Source of the DNA: Echinicola shivajiensis
GTDB lineage: Bacteria; Bacteroidota; Bacteroidia; Cytophagales; Cyclobacteriaceae
Direction of reading: 5' to 3'
Assembly: GCF_018642165.1 (NCBI RefSeq)
Contig: NZ_JAHHZM010000005.1
Coordinates: 248,001 to 312,000, forward strand
DNA: 64,000 nt
The translations under genes and the position numbers were made by a program. Below are positions 63,184-64,000 of this stretch, piece after piece. The notes beneath the pieces were generated by a model. The model saw only the letters and a list, made by a program, of their open reading frames with translations. It searched no databases and had not been told where the DNA came from. How positions within the stretch are numbered: the first letter of the stretch is position 1; the number at the start of each line of letters is the position of its first letter.

Positions 63184-64000
63184 ATGAAGAATAAAATACT
63201 GGTGGTTTTGGCCCTTCTTGCCCTTATAGCAAATTATCAAAACGCTCAGGCTCAATCCAATGTCCCCGCTCCATTGTATGTGGACCCTAATTGGCATGGC
63301 TCCTGCGATCCTGAGGTTATTTATAATCCTGCTGATCAGTATTATTATATTTATTATACCTCAAGAAGGCCTCTACAAGAAAATACATATTTGGGAACGC
63401 CTCTGGGGGTAATTCGTTCCAAGGATTTATCGGAATGGGAGTTTTTGGGCTATTGTAAATTTGATGGACTGGGCGGAACGAAAAATGCAGAAGCTACCTA
63501 CTGGGCACCAGCCATAGTAGCACACGATGGAGAACTCCACATGTTTGTGACATGGAAGCCTGATTATGAATTGATCAATAAGTCCTACTATGGTGGTCCG
63601 GGAAAAATTATTCATTATAAAACCAGTCAAAAAGATCCTGTGAATGGTTGGGAAAGGATTGGAGAAGTACACAATCCTGCTTTAAATTCAATTGATGCAA
63701 CGGTATACAAAAAGGATGGTAGCTATCATCTGTGGTACAAAGCCAAAAGACCTAAAGAAAAAAATAAGCTTTATCATCTTTCATCCAAAGATATGCTGAA
63801 TTGGGAAGATGAGGGCTTTTCAAAAAGTGATGTTTTCAATGCGAGTGCTACCGGTTCGGGGTTTGAAGAAGCGCCTTATGTTTTTAACTGGAAGGGAAGC
63901 TACTGGCTGATTACCGACCCGCATAAGGGGCTTTTTGTTTATAAAAGTAATGACGCTGAAAACTGGAAATTTCAAGGAACGATTTTGCTGGAGGATGGCA
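63184..64000 (+). CDS. GH43/GH117-like beta-propeller hydrolase, 5' part
   Basis: Truncated by the window end; 272 codons are present. A signal peptide ends at NAQAQ. The mature N-terminus HGSCDPEVIYNPADQYYYIY has the Asp of the five-bladed propeller catalytic set; TYWAPAIVAHDGELHMFV and IDATVYKKDGSYHLWYKAK follow, the second carrying another catalytic-type Asp. GFEEAPYVFNWKGSYWL supplies the probable Glu. This fits clan GH-F/GH117-type exo-enzymes; GH117 members act on anhydro-L-galactose. The gene follows the sulfatase by 39 bases and probably belongs to the same operon. Confidence 0.75.
   Translation, partial: MKNKILVVLALLALIANYQNAQAQSNVPAPLYVDPNWHGSCDPEVIYNPADQYYYIYYTSRRPLQENTYLGTPLGVIRSKDLSEWEFLGYCKFDGLGGTKNAEATYWAPAIVAHDGELHMFVTWKPDYELINKSYYGGPGKIIHYKTSQKDPVNGWERIGEVHNPALNSIDATVYKKDGSYHLWYKAKRPKEKNKLYHLSSKDMLNWEDEGFSKSDVFNASATGSGFEEAPYVFNWKGSYWLITDPHKGLFVYKSNDAENWKFQGTILLEDG

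Noticed and set aside
1-64000. rRNA, complete tRNA genes, insertion sequences, riboswitches
   Set aside because: Scanning by eye showed none; only a tRNA/tmRNA-like 3' fragment at 54499-54530 was noted.

Overview
The window reads as chromosomal DNA of a Bacteroidota bacterium, most likely a marine or saline member of the Cytophagales (Cyclobacteriaceae-like). The reasons are the SusC/SusD pair with an ECF-sigma/FecR regulator, a type IX secretion C-terminal domain, promoters of the TTTG-N20-TAnnTTTG kind, AT-rich sequence, and many short palindromic intergenic repeats. No rRNA, complete tRNA, insertion sequence, prophage or CRISPR array was found. Genus-level placement is inference.

Region 1 (1-6.5 kb) is housekeeping: a truncated M1 metallopeptidase and an endonuclease/exonuclease/phosphatase-family membrane protein on the minus strand, then a DUF2911 lipoprotein, a penicillin-acylase-family Ntn hydrolase and a small membrane protein on the plus strand.

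Region 2 (6.5-39 kb) is a capsule or exopolysaccharide locus. A NusG-like UpxY-type antiterminator points away from it. Rightwards come UDP-glucose dehydrogenase, an NDP-sugar epimerase, mannose-1-phosphate guanylyltransferase, CysQ, a winged-helix regulator, the Wza-like exporter, a Wzz-like protein, a second nucleotide-sugar dehydrogenase (TviB type), then a tightly packed pseudaminic-acid-like set: PseB, PseC, an aldo/keto reductase, a short-chain dehydrogenase, an SpsF-type cytidylyltransferase, a tandem GNAT protein and PseI. A secreted beta-propeller protein overlaps pseI by ATGA. After it come Wzy, an unusual GT-B-like protein, Wzx, an acetyltransferase, WecB, a GT4 glycosyltransferase, Wzi and a sugar nucleotidyltransferase. 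No priming glycosyltransferase, Wzc kinase or PseG hydrolase is visible. Intergenic spaces hold four-helix-bundle (23S IVS-type) genes, one broken copy of such a gene, palindrome arrays, a MITE-like element and low-complexity GCCGAA-type tracts.

Region 3 (39-64 kb) is a polysaccharide utilization locus. It starts with a 2H-phosphoesterase on the minus strand, then an ECF sigma factor, a FecR anti-sigma and an STN-containing SusC with SusD. These are followed by three alpha-galactosidase-type enzymes of different families (GH36, GH97, GH27-like with a T9SS tail), a lipoprotein formylglycine-generating enzyme, a clan GH-A-like lipoprotein, two tandem GH127 enzymes, a Cys-type sulfatase and a truncated GH43/GH117-like propeller. 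Together they suggest exo-acting breakdown of a sulfated, alpha-galactose-containing glycan. Red-algal galactan is one candidate, but no endo-acting enzyme lies in the window.

Most notable observations: a capsule-locus propeller protein whose His/His/Tyr/Arg spacing resembles PL24/PL25 lyases; a Pse-like pathway with two extra oxidoreductases, a double GNAT and no PseG; a minus-strand terminator opposite the susC leader that suggests an antisense RNA; and a perfect palindrome inside the promoter of the winged-helix regulator.
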